Shown: one piece after another, positions 1 through 7,041 of the stretch
How the letters are laid out: each line of letters begins with the position of its first letter
Numbering within the stretch: the stretch's first letter is position 1
Translations under genes and position numbers: made by a program
Source of the DNA: Thermoplasmata archaeon
GTDB taxonomy: Archaea; Thermoplasmatota; Thermoplasmata; Lutacidiplasmatales; UBA184
NCBI GenBank assembly: GCA_022750355.1
Contig: JAKIVW010000005.1
Location: 17,700 to 31,629 of the forward strand
Direction: 5' to 3'
Length of the DNA stretch: 13,930 nt
The notes under the pieces: generated by a model
Told to the model about the DNA's origin: nothing
The model's database searches: none
Seen by the model: only the letters and a program-made list of their open reading frames with translations

Positions 1-1422
1 GACGCCGCCATGCTGGCGTACGACCCGACCTCCCAATCGGACCTTCTGTTTGGGGGGGACGGACCGGCATCACCTCCCTCGGCGGGGGACTGTTCCTCCA
101 ACGGCGAATGCGGAGGCACCTGGCTCTGGTCGACGACCCTGAGATCCTCCCCCATGATCCAATCGTTCCAAGCCACGCCGAACAGCGTCGAACTCGGGAT
201 CTCGACCACCCTTTCCGTCCAGGTATTCGGAGGGGTCAGCCCCTACACCTACTCCTACTCGGGACTCCCGGCCGGCTGCTCGACCGCCAACGTCTCCCAG
301 CTGAACTGCACTCCTACGGCCGCCGGCACGTTCTCGCCCTCCGTGAACGTCGTGGATTCCGCGGGGAACGGGACGGAAGCGTCGACCTTCCTGCGGGTGG
401 CCCCGGACCTCACGATCGCGTCGTTCAACGCTACTCCGGGCTCGATCGCCGTGGGCGGGCGGACGTTGCTCTCGGTCGACCCGGCGAACGGGGAGCCACC
501 GGTCGGTTACACGTACTCGGGTCTGCCGCCGGGCTGCTCGAGCCAGTCGGTACCGACCCTGCCGTGTTCCCCGACGCAGAACGGGACCTTCACGATCACG
601 GTCCACGCGACGGACCACTTCGGGAAGAACGCGTCCGCCTCCCTCCCGTTGAGCGTGCACCCGGCGGGAGGACCGACCGGTCCCCGAGTGGTCTCGTACG
701 GGCTCTACCCGAACTCGCTCACTCTCGGAAACTCAACCACGTTGTTCTTGAACGCCTCCGGCGGAAACGGTCCCCTGACATACGCCTACTCGGGCCTGCC
801 GGCCGGGTGCGCGACCGCCAACCAAACGCCGCTCGCCTGCACGCCCACGGTGTCGGGGGTGTTCGCGATCACCTTCTCCGCGATCGATTCGACCGGCGTT
901 TCGGTCGCTGTGGAATCCAACCTCACCGTGTATCCGATCGGGGGCGGCGGGGCCGCCTTGATCACGACCTTCGGGGCATCGCCGGGACTGGTGGTCGAGG
1001 GGAATACGACGGTGGTGACGGTCGAGGCGAGCGGGGGTACCGCTCCGCTGACATTCACCTACCCCAGCCTTCCGCCCGGATGTCGTTCGGCGAACACCGC
1101 CACACTACCGTGCACCCCGACCGCGGTCGGAACGTTCACGATCAGCGTGATCGTGACCGACGCGCGGGGGAACAGCACTGGCGCCCGTACGACGCTCACG
1201 GTCGTCCTCGGCTCCACCCGGACCGGCGGGCCGATCGGGACCTCGGGATCCGGGATACCGATCGTCTACCTCGAGTGGATCCTCGGCGGCTTCCTCGGGC
1301 TGGTCGCGGCGGTCGGCCTGACCGACCGGGTCCTCGCCCGACGTCGGGTTCGGTTGGAAGGCGAAGCCCTCGTGCAAGCCCTGAGCGAAGAGGCGGAAGT
1401 CCGGGCCCCACCGCCCCGGTGA
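1..1422 (+). CDS. Secreted Ig-like repeat protein with C-terminal membrane anchor (5' truncated)
   Basis: The frame is open to the left edge (codons for D-A-A precede the first ATG at 10), so the gene almost certainly begins outside the window. Residues are numbered from that ATG. Residues 1-45 look like the end of a Kelch-type blade (MLAYDP, LLFGG, TWLWS), a pattern common in large Thermoplasmatota surface proteins. Four tandem Ig-like domains of about 85 residues follow (49-131, 133-217, 225-308, 316-399), each with the core Y-S-G-L-P-x-G-C and a second Cys ten residues later. A transmembrane helix (about 417-437) and a basic stop-transfer segment (RRRVR, 445-449) end the protein, predicting a large extracellular part and a short cytoplasmic tail. 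N-x-S/T sequons are frequent. It probably serves as a surface or adhesion protein; ligand unknown. Its TGA overlaps the ribosome binding site of the next gene, so the two are likely co-transcribed. Confidence 0.8.
   Translation, partial: DAAMLAYDPTSQSDLLFGGDGPASPPSAGDCSSNGECGGTWLWSTTLRSSPMIQSFQATPNSVELGISTTLSVQVFGGVSPYTYSYSGLPAGCSTANVSQLNCTPTAAGTFSPSVNVVDSAGNGTEASTFLRVAPDLTIASFNATPGSIAVGGRTLLSVDPANGEPPVGYTYSGLPPGCSSQSVPTLPCSPTQNGTFTITVHATDHFGKNASASLPLSVHPAGGPTGPRVVSYGLYPNSLTLGNSTTLFLNASGGNGPLTYAYSGLPAGCATANQTPLACTPTVSGVFAITFSAIDSTGVSVAVESNLTVYPIGGGGAALITTFGASPGLVVEGNTTVVTVEASGGTAPLTFTYPSLPPGCRSANTATLPCTPTAVGTFTISVIVTDARGNSTGARTTLTVVLGSTRTGGPIGTSGSGIPIVYLEWILGGFLGLVAAVGLTDRVLARRRVRLEGEALVQALSEEAEVRAPPPR
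154..1206 (+). repeat. Four tandem Ig-like domain repeats with paired cysteines
   Basis: Repeat units lie at about 154-402, 406-660, 682-933 and 955-1206. Each encodes the order [hydrophobic]-x-x-[FY]-x-x-x-P, G-x-x-T-x-L/V, Y-[ST]-Y-S-G-L-P-x-G-C, then C-[TS]-P-T, G-x-F and a closing L-x-V strand. The cysteine pairs are residues 90/100, 176/186, 267/277 and 358/368, always ten apart, consistent with one disulfide per domain. Repeats are conserved in protein but diverged in DNA, so they are old duplications. Confidence 0.8.
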
Positions 1423-1424
1423 TC
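1418..1424 (+). promoter_or_regulatory. Ribosome binding site overlapping the upstream stop codon
   Basis: GGTGATC matches the Shine-Dalgarno core complementary to the archaeal 16S 3' end and lies 8 nt before the ATG at 1433. It includes the TGA (1420-1422) of the surface protein, which implies translational coupling and fixes the start of the next gene at 1433. Confidence 0.6.
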
Positions 1425-1432
1425 GGACGCTC

Positions 1433-2063
1433 ATGATCGACCCCCTTCGGCCCGCGCGTCGTCTCCTCGGGAGGGAGTGACCTGGCGGACCTCGACATCG
1501 CCCTCGGGATCGCGATCGGTGTCGGAGTCGGGATCGCCGGTCGGATCCTGTGGGACCGGCTTCGGTCGAAACCGGAGGACCTCTCCGAGGGTCGGCCCTC
1601 TCCGAACATTGTCGGGCCCACCGAGGGCGTCCCGCCGCCGGGCCCTCGTGCCTGGGTCGTTCCCGCGGCCGCACCGCCGACCGAAGAGACACCCACGGCC
1701 CCCGCCCCCCGGCCGGCCCGCTCGGATCGGGCTCCGTCGTCGGCCACGTTGAAGCTCTCCCAGCGGCTCGTGCTGCACATCTACGCCCAAGGGCGCCCCA
1801 CGGAGTACGTGGCCCCGGCGTCCCTCTCCCAGGCGGGCATGGGCGCCGCCCTCGGAGAGCCGCAGAACCACCTGGCCAAGGCACTCGCGCGCCTGGTCGC
1901 GGGGGGCGTGCTCGTGGTCGCCCGCCGGCACGTCTCCGGCAGTTCGCGCCGTCTCCTCGTCTACTCGCTCACGCCGCTCGGTGAGGCGTTGGCCCGGGAC
2001 CTGCGTCGGGCCTCTTCCCCCGGACCCGCGCCCGCGACTCCGGCCTGGATGGGTCGGCCGTAG
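1433..2063 (+). CDS. Membrane-anchored winged-helix (MarR-like) protein, frameshifted near the start
   Basis: From the ATG at 1433 the literal reading gives only 15 codons before a TGA at 1478. The frame that carries the obvious protein is open from 1437 to the TAG at 2061-2063 but has no ATG, GTG or TTG before 1749. Removing one base from the five-C run at 1441-1445 joins them into a 209-residue protein starting MIDPFGPRVV. It then has one transmembrane helix (19-40, rich in G, I and V), a Pro/Ala-rich linker (41-104) and a winged-helix domain (about 106-192: LSQRLVLHIYAQG, recognition-helix region SQAGMGAALG...NHLAKALARL, and wing RRHVSGSSRRLLVYSLTPLGEAL). Similar domains sit at the N-terminus of archaeal TPR or AAA regulators; here it is tethered to the membrane. 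The broken frame may be a homopolymer sequencing error, a real mutation or recoding. Role unknown, perhaps signalling from the surface protein encoded just upstream. Confidence 0.7.
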
Positions 2064-2074
2064 GGGAACTCCCC
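2063..2074. terminator. Small hairpin between convergent genes (possible terminator)
   Basis: GGGG-AACT-CCCC forms a 4-bp stem in the 21-base gap between two convergent genes. There is no T tract, so termination is only suggested by position. Confidence 0.2.
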
Positions 2075-2084
2075 GGCGGGACGA

Positions 2085-3263
2085 CTACGTCGCCGCCGCC
2101 CTGGGAGGGGAGGAGATCCGGGCCACGATCTCGCCCGGATGCCGCCACCAGTAATACAGGATCGCGGCGACCACGATGGCTCGAAGATAGATCGACAATC
2201 CCATCATCCACGAGGTGACGGCGAGGCTGAAATTGCCCCCTTCGAAGTACGTCACCACGGCCGACCCCTGGAATCCGAGTTGACCCGCGATCCAGGGCCC
2301 GAGGGGCACGTGGAATCCAAAGATCAGATTCCCGATGAAGTAGTATCCCACGTCATTGAACAAGGAGACGAGCAGGCCGAGACAGGTGGCGAGTGGCCAG
2401 GACGACCACCCCTCGAAGACGAGCAGGACACCGAAGGGGGCCATGTAGGTGAGGATCAGCCAGACCCCGTAGCCGGGAACGGTCTTGCCGAACAGGTCGA
2501 TCCAGTTGATCAGGATGAGGCCGTAGAACGCCGCGAAGAGGATCAGCTTGAGGAGAACGAACTGGCGCGGGTCGGTCGGACGAAGCCCCGCGACCACGGT
2601 CTCGATCCCTCCGACCAGCAGGATCACGCCGACGAGGATCGCGAACGCCGCGATCGCGACACCGTAGAACGCGAGGGAACCGACCACCAGCACGACGCTG
2701 AGCACTCCGGTCCCCAGCGAGGATCCTCGGAGCCAGAGGGGGAGGGTGACCCCATTCGAATGGAAGATCCGCCCGAGTCCCTGCGAGACGAGGGCCAGCG
2801 CCAACACGAACACGACGACCTTCACCGCGAGGTTGGAGTCCGCGGCGGCGAACACGGCCAGGATCACCGCGAGCAGGCCGATCCCCACGACGCCCCACGG
2901 CACGAGCCAGCGCGTCCAACGAGATCCGGGTCCCCGGCCATCGACGTCCTCGGGGTCGAGAAGTCGACCTCCCGCCAGGACCGTTTGCGCCGAGACCGAA
3001 GCGACGGCCACGGCGAGCAGGGTGACGAGGGTCGACAGGGAAACCTGAGGCTGGGCGAGAACGACGATCGCGAGACCGGCCGAGAACAACCCGAGCAGTA
3101 CCTGAGCCAGACGCCCCAGTTCATCCCGGAGCTCCCGCTCCCGTGGGGTCCACCCTCTCCGGCGTCGGCCCAGGAGCACGTGAACGAATCGGGACACCCG
3201 AGCCACCGGTGAGCGGGCGGGTTTTCCCTCTTTCTTGGGAGTGTCCGACGGTTTTCTCGTCAC
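2085..3263 (-). CDS. Polytopic membrane protein with HdeD/DUF308-like region
   Basis: A 392-residue protein read from the GTG at 3263. The frame could extend to a GTG at 3332, but the candidate TATA box (3301-3310) would then lie inside the gene, so the shorter form is preferred. A basic cytoplasmic N-terminus (1-50, KPSDTPKKEGKPARS, RRRRGW) precedes about ten hydrophobic segments: 52-70, 76-98, 119-141, 146-162, 183-202, 203-226, 236-256, 265-284, 287-301 and 357-373. The paired helices with a short Q-P-loop and G-G motifs (VLLVGGIETVVAGLRP) resemble the DUF308/HdeD family of small membrane proteins linked to acid stress in bacteria. I do not recognise the C-terminal part, which has a conserved-looking aromatic loop (SLFNDVGYYFIGNLIFG). 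Function unknown. It lies downstream of the DoxX gene on the same strand but about 200 bases away. Confidence 0.65.
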   Translation of the reverse strand: MTRKPSDTPKKEGKPARSPVARVSRFVHVLLGRRRRGWTPRERELRDELGRLAQVLLGLFSAGLAIVVLAQPQVSLSTLVTLLAVAVASVSAQTVLAGGRLLDPEDVDGRGPGSRWTRWLVPWGVVGIGLLAVILAVFAAADSNLAVKVVVFVLALALVSQGLGRIFHSNGVTLPLWLRGSSLGTGVLSVVLVVGSLAFYGVAIAAFAILVGVILLVGGIETVVAGLRPTDPRQFVLLKLILFAAFYGLILINWIDLFGKTVPGYGVWLILTYMAPFGVLLVFEGWSSWPLATCLGLLVSLFNDVGYYFIGNLIFGFHVPLGPWIAGQLGFQGSAVVTYFEGGNFSLAVTSWMMGLSIYLRAIVVAAILYYWWRHPGEIVARISSPPRAAAT

Positions 3264-3300
3264 GGACGCGTCCGGGGCACGGTGGGGCAGCGATCCCCGA

Positions 3301-3310
3301 ATTTTAGAAG
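3301..3310 (-). promoter_or_regulatory. Candidate TATA box for the DUF308-like membrane protein
   Basis: On the minus strand CTTCTAAAAT is the only AT-rich stretch in the 200-base gap 3264-3464. It is centred about 41 nt before the GTG at 3263, leaving a leader of roughly 15 nt. Confidence 0.45.
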
Positions 3311-3464
3311 TTGCTGGAGTGAGGAGGACCACCGCCCGGCGCGGCGAGGTCGACGCCGGGGAGCCGAGATTCCCCGGCCCCGACCTCCACCGGTCGCGCC
3401 GTCCGCGTCGTTCGATCGTCCGGCGCCGCGGGGGGACGGCGCGACGTTCGGGTCCCGACGCACT

Positions 3465-4076
3465 CTACGTGGTGGCGGATTTCCCCGCCACGGGCTCGGC
3501 GGTGACCTTCGCCCGTGGCTGGAATTCGGCGATCGCGGCCCAGCGCGGGAACCGCTTCTCGATCTGGTAGTCGAGGCTCCACTTGCTCGGGCCGTAGGTC
3601 GCGTTGATCAGGATGAGCGACAGGAACAGGAGCGAGTACATCGCTCCGGTTCCGATGTCGGTGGATCCGGGGCCGTACGGTCCACCGAAACCTTCGGGAA
3701 CCGCCCAGATGAACAAGCTGAGGAGGGCACCGCCCACGTACGCGATCTTCCGCATGAACCCGAAGAGGAGCGCGAGTCCGAGCGCGAGCTCGAGCGACCC
3801 GGTGAGGTAGACCCAGAAGGCAGTGTTACCGTTCACCGCGTTGGCCCAGAACGTGAACCAACCCTGCAGCCACGCCGGCTGTCCGTCGCCGGAGACGCTG
3901 CCGGCGAACGCCCCTACGAACCCAGGGGCGAACTTCAGGGAACCGTCGATGACCCAGATGAACCCGAACAGCATTCGGAACAGGGTCTTCAGCACCTGCG
4001 CGTTCCGGGGCCACCAACCCTTGACCTCGACCGTCGTTCCCGTACTCTCCTCCACGTTCTTACCCGCGGGGAGCAC
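3465..4076 (-). CDS. DoxX-family membrane protein
   Basis: A 203-residue membrane protein with four predicted helices (about 29-48, 85-105, 109-126, 143-160). It carries DoxX/DoxD-like features: a first helix with RMLFGFIWVIDGSLKF, the acidic second helix LTGSLELALGLALLFG, and the loop GPGSTDIGTG before the last helix. DoxD and DoxA form the thiosulfate:quinone oxidoreductase of Acidianus, and other DoxX proteins are membrane partners of redox enzymes, so a role in quinone-linked electron transfer is likely; the substrate cannot be read from sequence. The start is a GTG at 4076 (another GTG at codon 8 is possible) with only a weak AGGG upstream. It follows the FNR-like flavoprotein gene by 65 bases on the same strand with no clear promoter in the gap, so co-transcription is likely. 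No partner DoxA is visible. Confidence 0.75.
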   Translation of the reverse strand: MLPAGKNVEESTGTTVEVKGWWPRNAQVLKTLFRMLFGFIWVIDGSLKFAPGFVGAFAGSVSGDGQPAWLQGWFTFWANAVNGNTAFWVYLTGSLELALGLALLFGFMRKIAYVGGALLSLFIWAVPEGFGGPYGPGSTDIGTGAMYSLLFLSLILINATYGPSKWSLDYQIEKRFPRWAAIAEFQPRAKVTAEPVAGKSATT

Positions 4077-4141
4077 TAGCGCGCCCTACAAGAGCGGCCG
4101 GTTGATTCCAGTTGACGGAACCCGGGGGCCGTCGGACCGAT

Positions 4142-4900
4142 TCAATACCCGCGAAACATCTCGTAATCGATGTCCTCTTCGGGGATCGACAACGCGCCAC
4201 CCAGGGTCGCTACGACCCCCTGAACCATCTCGGGAAGTCCCGCGACGTAGAACAGCGGTCGTTCGAACGGGGCGGCCACCTCCCGGATCCAGTCGGCGGA
4301 GATCCGGCCCACCCGCCCGTTCCAGGTTTCGCCGGACTCGGACGGCCGAGTGATACTGTACTCCACCCGGACCTGGGGGGACGATCGGGCGAACTGGTCG
4401 AGCTCCGAGCGAAAGATCAATTCTTCCGGAACGCGGGCGGTGTAGAGCAGACGCTTCTCGGAAGAACTACCCGTGTCCGCCGCGTACCGGAGCATCCCCC
4501 GGAACGGGGAAATGCCGATCCCGCCGGCGATGTAGACGCTTGGACGGGCGCCGTCGAACAGGAAGGAGCCGAGCGGGCCGACCACTTCGGCCGTATCTCC
4601 GGGAACGAGGCGGGAGAGCGCCTGCTTGAACGGAGTGTCCGTGATCTTGCACGTGACCGCAATGGCATCCGTCTCGGAGGGGCTCGAGGAGAGCGAGAAC
4701 GTGCGAACCGCACCCCACGGGTCGTCCACCCCCGGAAGCGAGAGGCGGATCGCCTGGTTCGAGAGATATTCGAATCCGGAACCCTTCGTCGCGAAGCGGA
4801 ACGTCATCGCTGTCGGAGACTCCCGACGGCTCTCGAGGAGCGGAAGGACGACCCGCTGAGGTCGAGGCAACACGGGAGGAGCGCTGTCCAACGGTGGCAC
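4142..4900 (-). CDS. FAD/NAD(P)-binding oxidoreductase of the ferredoxin reductase family
   Basis: A 252-residue protein with the two-domain ferredoxin-NAD(P)+ reductase fold and no iron-sulfur domain. The FAD domain (about 15-115) has the R-x-[YF]-S signature RTFSLSSSP (66-74) and the closing GPLGSFLF (108-115). The NAD(P) domain (120-252) has AGGIGISPFRGML (125-137), YVAGLPEMVQGV (218-229, with Ala where many members have the Cys of C-G-P-P) and the family-typical C-terminus E-x-F-x-G-Y. It should pass electrons between NAD(P)H and a protein or membrane acceptor. The neighbouring DoxX protein, 65 bases downstream, is a good candidate for the membrane partner. The GTG start at 4900 is chosen because a TATA box lies 25-26 nt upstream, predicting a leaderless mRNA. 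The acceptor and the preference for NADH or NADPH are unknown. Confidence 0.85.
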   Translation of the reverse strand: MPPLDSAPPVLPRPQRVVLPLLESRRESPTAMTFRFATKGSGFEYLSNQAIRLSLPGVDDPWGAVRTFSLSSSPSETDAIAVTCKITDTPFKQALSRLVPGDTAEVVGPLGSFLFDGARPSVYIAGGIGISPFRGMLRYAADTGSSSEKRLLYTARVPEELIFRSELDQFARSSPQVRVEYSITRPSESGETWNGRVGRISADWIREVAAPFERPLFYVAGLPEMVQGVVATLGGALSIPEEDIDYEMFRGY

Positions 4901-4920
4901 CGCCGGTACGACCGACGGAC

Positions 4921-4930
4921 GCCTATAATG
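4921..4930 (-). promoter_or_regulatory. TATA box of the FNR-like gene (leaderless)
   Basis: On the minus strand CATTATAGGC has its core TTATAG (4928-4923) centred 25.5 nt before the GTG at 4900, the usual distance to the transcription start in archaea. The mRNA should begin at the start codon. The VOC gene at 9440 has the same CATTATAG at the same distance. Confidence 0.7.
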
Positions 4931-5078
4931 ACTCAGTGACTCCGAACCGAATCACGCCGATCGGCAACGCGCCCGGGACGATCGTCGATGGCGAACGGTA
5001 CGGGGGCACCCTTTCGAAGCGACTCTGTGCGGAGCGTTCCGCCCGATTCTTCCCCGAGAAGGGGGAATGGGGCTCTCC

Positions 5079-5100
5079 CCGGAAGGAGGGTATCTTCCGG
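5079..5100 (-). terminator. Hairpin just after the response regulator gene
   Basis: CCGGAAG (5079-5085) and CTTCCGG (5094-5100) form a perfect 7-bp stem with an 8-nt loop, 11 bases past the stop codon at 5112 on the minus strand. Position suggests a terminator or 3'-end structure; there is no T tract. I see nothing else in the 211-base gap 4901-5111 apart from the FNR promoter. Confidence 0.4.
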
Positions 5101-5111
5101 ATCGCGTCGAA

Positions 5112-6170
5112 CTACGTACGGGCGCGCGCTCGTATCCGGGACGGAAACACCCGATTCCCACTCCCCTTCCTGGAATCGAGGTGATCGATCTCGCCCAGGA
5201 TCGCGATCGCCCCCCGTCCGCGGACCGTGAGCCGGTACCGTTCGCGGGCCACGTGGGTGATGAGCCCGCTCTCCTCGAGTTTGCGCAGATGGAACGCGAT
5301 CTTGGAGGTGTCGGTGAGATGGGCCGCTTCCATCGCTTGGGTGAAGCTGCACGTGCCGTCGGCGAGCCGGTGAAGGACGAGACGCCGGATCGGGCTGGCG
5401 AGCGATTCGAGGGTCGTGTTGGCATCCGCCGATACGATCGAGGAACGTACCGCGAGCGCCCCCGTCGCGGTGATTCGGTTCGGGTCGTAGCCCACGGCGA
5501 GGGGTCCCTTCCCGACGAGGAACGCGCGGAGCTCGCCGAGGAGGTTCGCGATCTCTTCCTCCCGGTGATGCTCCAGCAACTGTTCGACCGCGGCCAGCAC
5601 GACGGCGGCGCGATCCTTCGGGGTAACGAAATCCTCGACTGCGTCCCGGATCTCGAACGGATTCTTGGGGTCGAGCGGCAGGATGCTGACCCGGTCCGTT
5701 GTGACGTGGACGGGCGGCGGTGAGATCAGCAGCACCTCGTATCCTCCCTCCGCCGCCAGCGCGCTCGCGTACCGGCCCGGGTCGAGAGGTTTGGCCCCCG
5801 CCCGGGTCAGGGCGAGCTGCTGGTCGACCAGTTCGAGCACTCGCTGCACCTGGTCGGCGCGGATGGGCTTCCGGAGGTAATCGAAGGCTCCCAACTGCAG
5901 GGCACGGATGGCGGACTCCACCGTCGCCTTCCCCGTCAGCATGACCACCAGGAGCCGGGGCCATCGTTCCCGCGCTTCGGTGAGGAGTTCGATGCCGCTG
6001 TGTCGGCCCATCCGAAGGTCGGTGAACATGACGTCAAACTCGTCTCCGTCGAGCGCGGTCAGGGCGCGGGCGGCGGAGGGGACCGCGATGGCGTCGTGCT
6101 TGGCGTCGAGGAGGAGCGACGTCAGCTCTTCCCGGAATTCCCGGTCATCATCCACCACCAGTACCCGCAT
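5112..6170 (-). CDS. Response regulator: receiver, DUF835-like domain, ArsR-type winged helix
   Basis: A 352-residue protein. The frame is open further upstream, but the receiver domain starts at ATG 6170 (MRVLVVDDD), which is preceded by a G-rich ribosome binding site. The receiver (1-120) has all the switch residues: acidic pocket D7-D9, phosphoacceptor D51 (FTDLRMG), T79 (MLTG) and K101 (RKP). Residues about 140-245 match the pattern of DUF835, an archaeal domain often found next to sensor and KaiC-like modules (EVLLISPPP, SILPLDPKNPFEI, AVVLAAVEQLLEHHR, GPLAVGYDPNRI). Residues 250-335 form an ArsR-like winged helix (LASPIRRLVLHRL, KIAFHLRKLEESGLI, ERYRLTVRGR). The architecture implies phosphorylation-controlled DNA binding. 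No histidine kinase is present in the window. The gene is divergent from the small-protein cluster at 6439, a possible target. Confidence 0.85.
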   Translation of the reverse strand: MRVLVVDDDREFREELTSLLLDAKHDAIAVPSAARALTALDGDEFDVMFTDLRMGRHSGIELLTEARERWPRLLVVMLTGKATVESAIRALQLGAFDYLRKPIRADQVQRVLELVDQQLALTRAGAKPLDPGRYASALAAEGGYEVLLISPPPVHVTTDRVSILPLDPKNPFEIRDAVEDFVTPKDRAAVVLAAVEQLLEHHREEEIANLLGELRAFLVGKGPLAVGYDPNRITATGALAVRSSIVSADANTTLESLASPIRRLVLHRLADGTCSFTQAMEAAHLTDTSKIAFHLRKLEESGLITHVARERYRLTVRGRGAIAILGEIDHLDSRKGSGNRVFPSRIRARART

Positions 6171-6225
6171 GCTGCCCCCCTCGGATCGTGGCCCGACCGG
6201 CGGCCCGGCGGGGCCCCCTACCGAA

Positions 6226-6240
6226 CGTTTTACGAAAAGC
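6226..6240 (-). promoter_or_regulatory. Candidate promoter of the response regulator gene
   Basis: On the minus strand GCTTTTCGTAAAACG is AT-rich in GC-rich surroundings. With a TATA centre near 6230 it would place the start of transcription near 6204, giving a 34-nt leader that ends in the purine-rich GGGGGGCAGC before the ATG. Confidence 0.4.
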
Positions 6241-6386
6241 CTTGCCGGATTGTCTCCCGTCCGAGGTTCACGATGAGACTCATTCGAGCCAACCCGTGGA
6301 AATGCGGGAGAATCGTCTCCGCTTCTCGAGTCCTCGGCCTTCGCTGCGGGATTTTCGTGCGTCCTGCTCAATCCCAACTAAGGGCG

Positions 6387-6394
6387 GCTATACC
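6387..6394 (+). promoter_or_regulatory. Candidate TATA box for the small-protein operon
   Basis: GCTATACC is centred near 6390, predicting a start near 6416 and a leader of about 22 nt that contains GGGAG (6426-6430), 8 nt before the ATG at 6439. The rest of the 268-base gap 6171-6438 shows only the response regulator promoter. Confidence 0.45.
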
Positions 6395-6438
6395 CCCGTC
6401 GCGCGGCTGGGGGCGTTAGGCAACCGGGAGAACTTGAA

Positions 6439-6726
6439 ATGGAGAACATCAGCGTAGCGAAGCACGAGACCATCGCCCGGAAGATCGTCGACGTCCCCGT
6501 TGAGGCGGGAACCGTGGTCGTAGCCGCGGCGGAGACGCTCGGACACGACGTCAAGAAGGGCGTTGTTGAGGGAGTTACGGCGGTCGTGGACGTGACCACC
6601 ACGGCGGCGCGCGATATCGACGTGGCAGGGAAGGAAGTGGTGCGAGATGTGAAGCACGTCGTCGCGCCGCGACCCGCACCGGCCGAAGCCGAGAGCGCCT
6701 CCGCCGCCGTCGCGCTGCCGCCGTGA
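6439..6726 (+). CDS. Small valine/alanine-rich helical protein, function unknown
   Basis: A 95-residue protein with a Shine-Dalgarno-like GGGAG 8 nt before its ATG. Residues 1-75 are a nearly continuous amphipathic pattern with regularly spaced Val, Ala, Lys, Asp and Glu (KIVDVPVEAG, KKGVVEGVTAVVDVTTTAA, VAGKEVVRDVKHVV), without Cys, Trp, Phe or Tyr. The C-terminal 20 residues are Pro/Ala-rich and probably disordered. The composition resembles phasin-like or LEA-like stress proteins that coat surfaces or membranes, but this is analogy only. No signal peptide or transmembrane helix is evident. The next gene, a one-helix microprotein, starts 10 bases after the stop, so both should be on one transcript. 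The operon faces away from the response regulator gene at 6170. Confidence 0.6.
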   Translation: MENISVAKHETIARKIVDVPVEAGTVVVAAAETLGHDVKKGVVEGVTAVVDVTTTAARDIDVAGKEVVRDVKHVVAPRPAPAEAESASAAVALPP

Positions 6727-6736
6727 AGGTGGACCG

Positions 6737-6808
6737 ATGCTAGGATGGATTGTAGTCGCGGTGGTCGTTGTCGTGGTCCTGGTCTTCTTCGGATACTTGA
6801 CCCTCTAG
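6737..6808 (+). CDS. 23-residue single-helix membrane microprotein
   Basis: ATG at 6737 opens 23 codons ending in TAG (6806-6808). The product starts MLGW, runs through a block of Val, Leu and Ile with two Phe, and ends GYLTL, so nearly the whole peptide is one transmembrane helix. AAGGTG (6726-6731), a strong Shine-Dalgarno match, stands 5 nt before the ATG and overlaps the TGA of the 95-residue gene, which supports translation and coupling. Microproteins of this kind often regulate a larger membrane complex; the partner here is unknown. Confidence 0.55.
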   Translation: MLGWIVVAVVVVVVLVFFGYLTL

Positions 6809-7041
6809 CGGTCTTCGGAGCCATCAGGCGGGGCGATGCTCGGGCACCGCCGGGGCACGACCCCGGATTTCTGGACGCCCATCCGTCGCCCCCGAACCCT
6901 TTCCTAACTACTCCCCAGCCGGGGTCTTGAACGTCCGGGGGGCGTGGCCTCGTGATCGAACTTCGGCCACCGGCACGATGATCCGAACGGTAGAGCGACT
7001 CCGCCGACCTCCGCCCGAGAAGCGTCCCGAGGGGGTGGATC

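Noticed and set aside
1749..2063. Start of the winged-helix protein at TTG 1749
   Set aside because: The same frame upstream encodes a clear transmembrane helix and linker, and the good ribosome binding site lies before ATG 1433, so the short form is unlikely to be the true gene.
2139..3212. Open frame antisense to the DUF308-like membrane protein
   Set aside because: The product is a charged His/Asp/Glu-rich string typical of the reverse complement of a hydrophobic gene.
6171..6377. 69-residue N-terminal extension of the response regulator
   Set aside because: The receiver domain begins exactly at ATG 6170, the extension is low-complexity, and the candidate promoter lies inside it.
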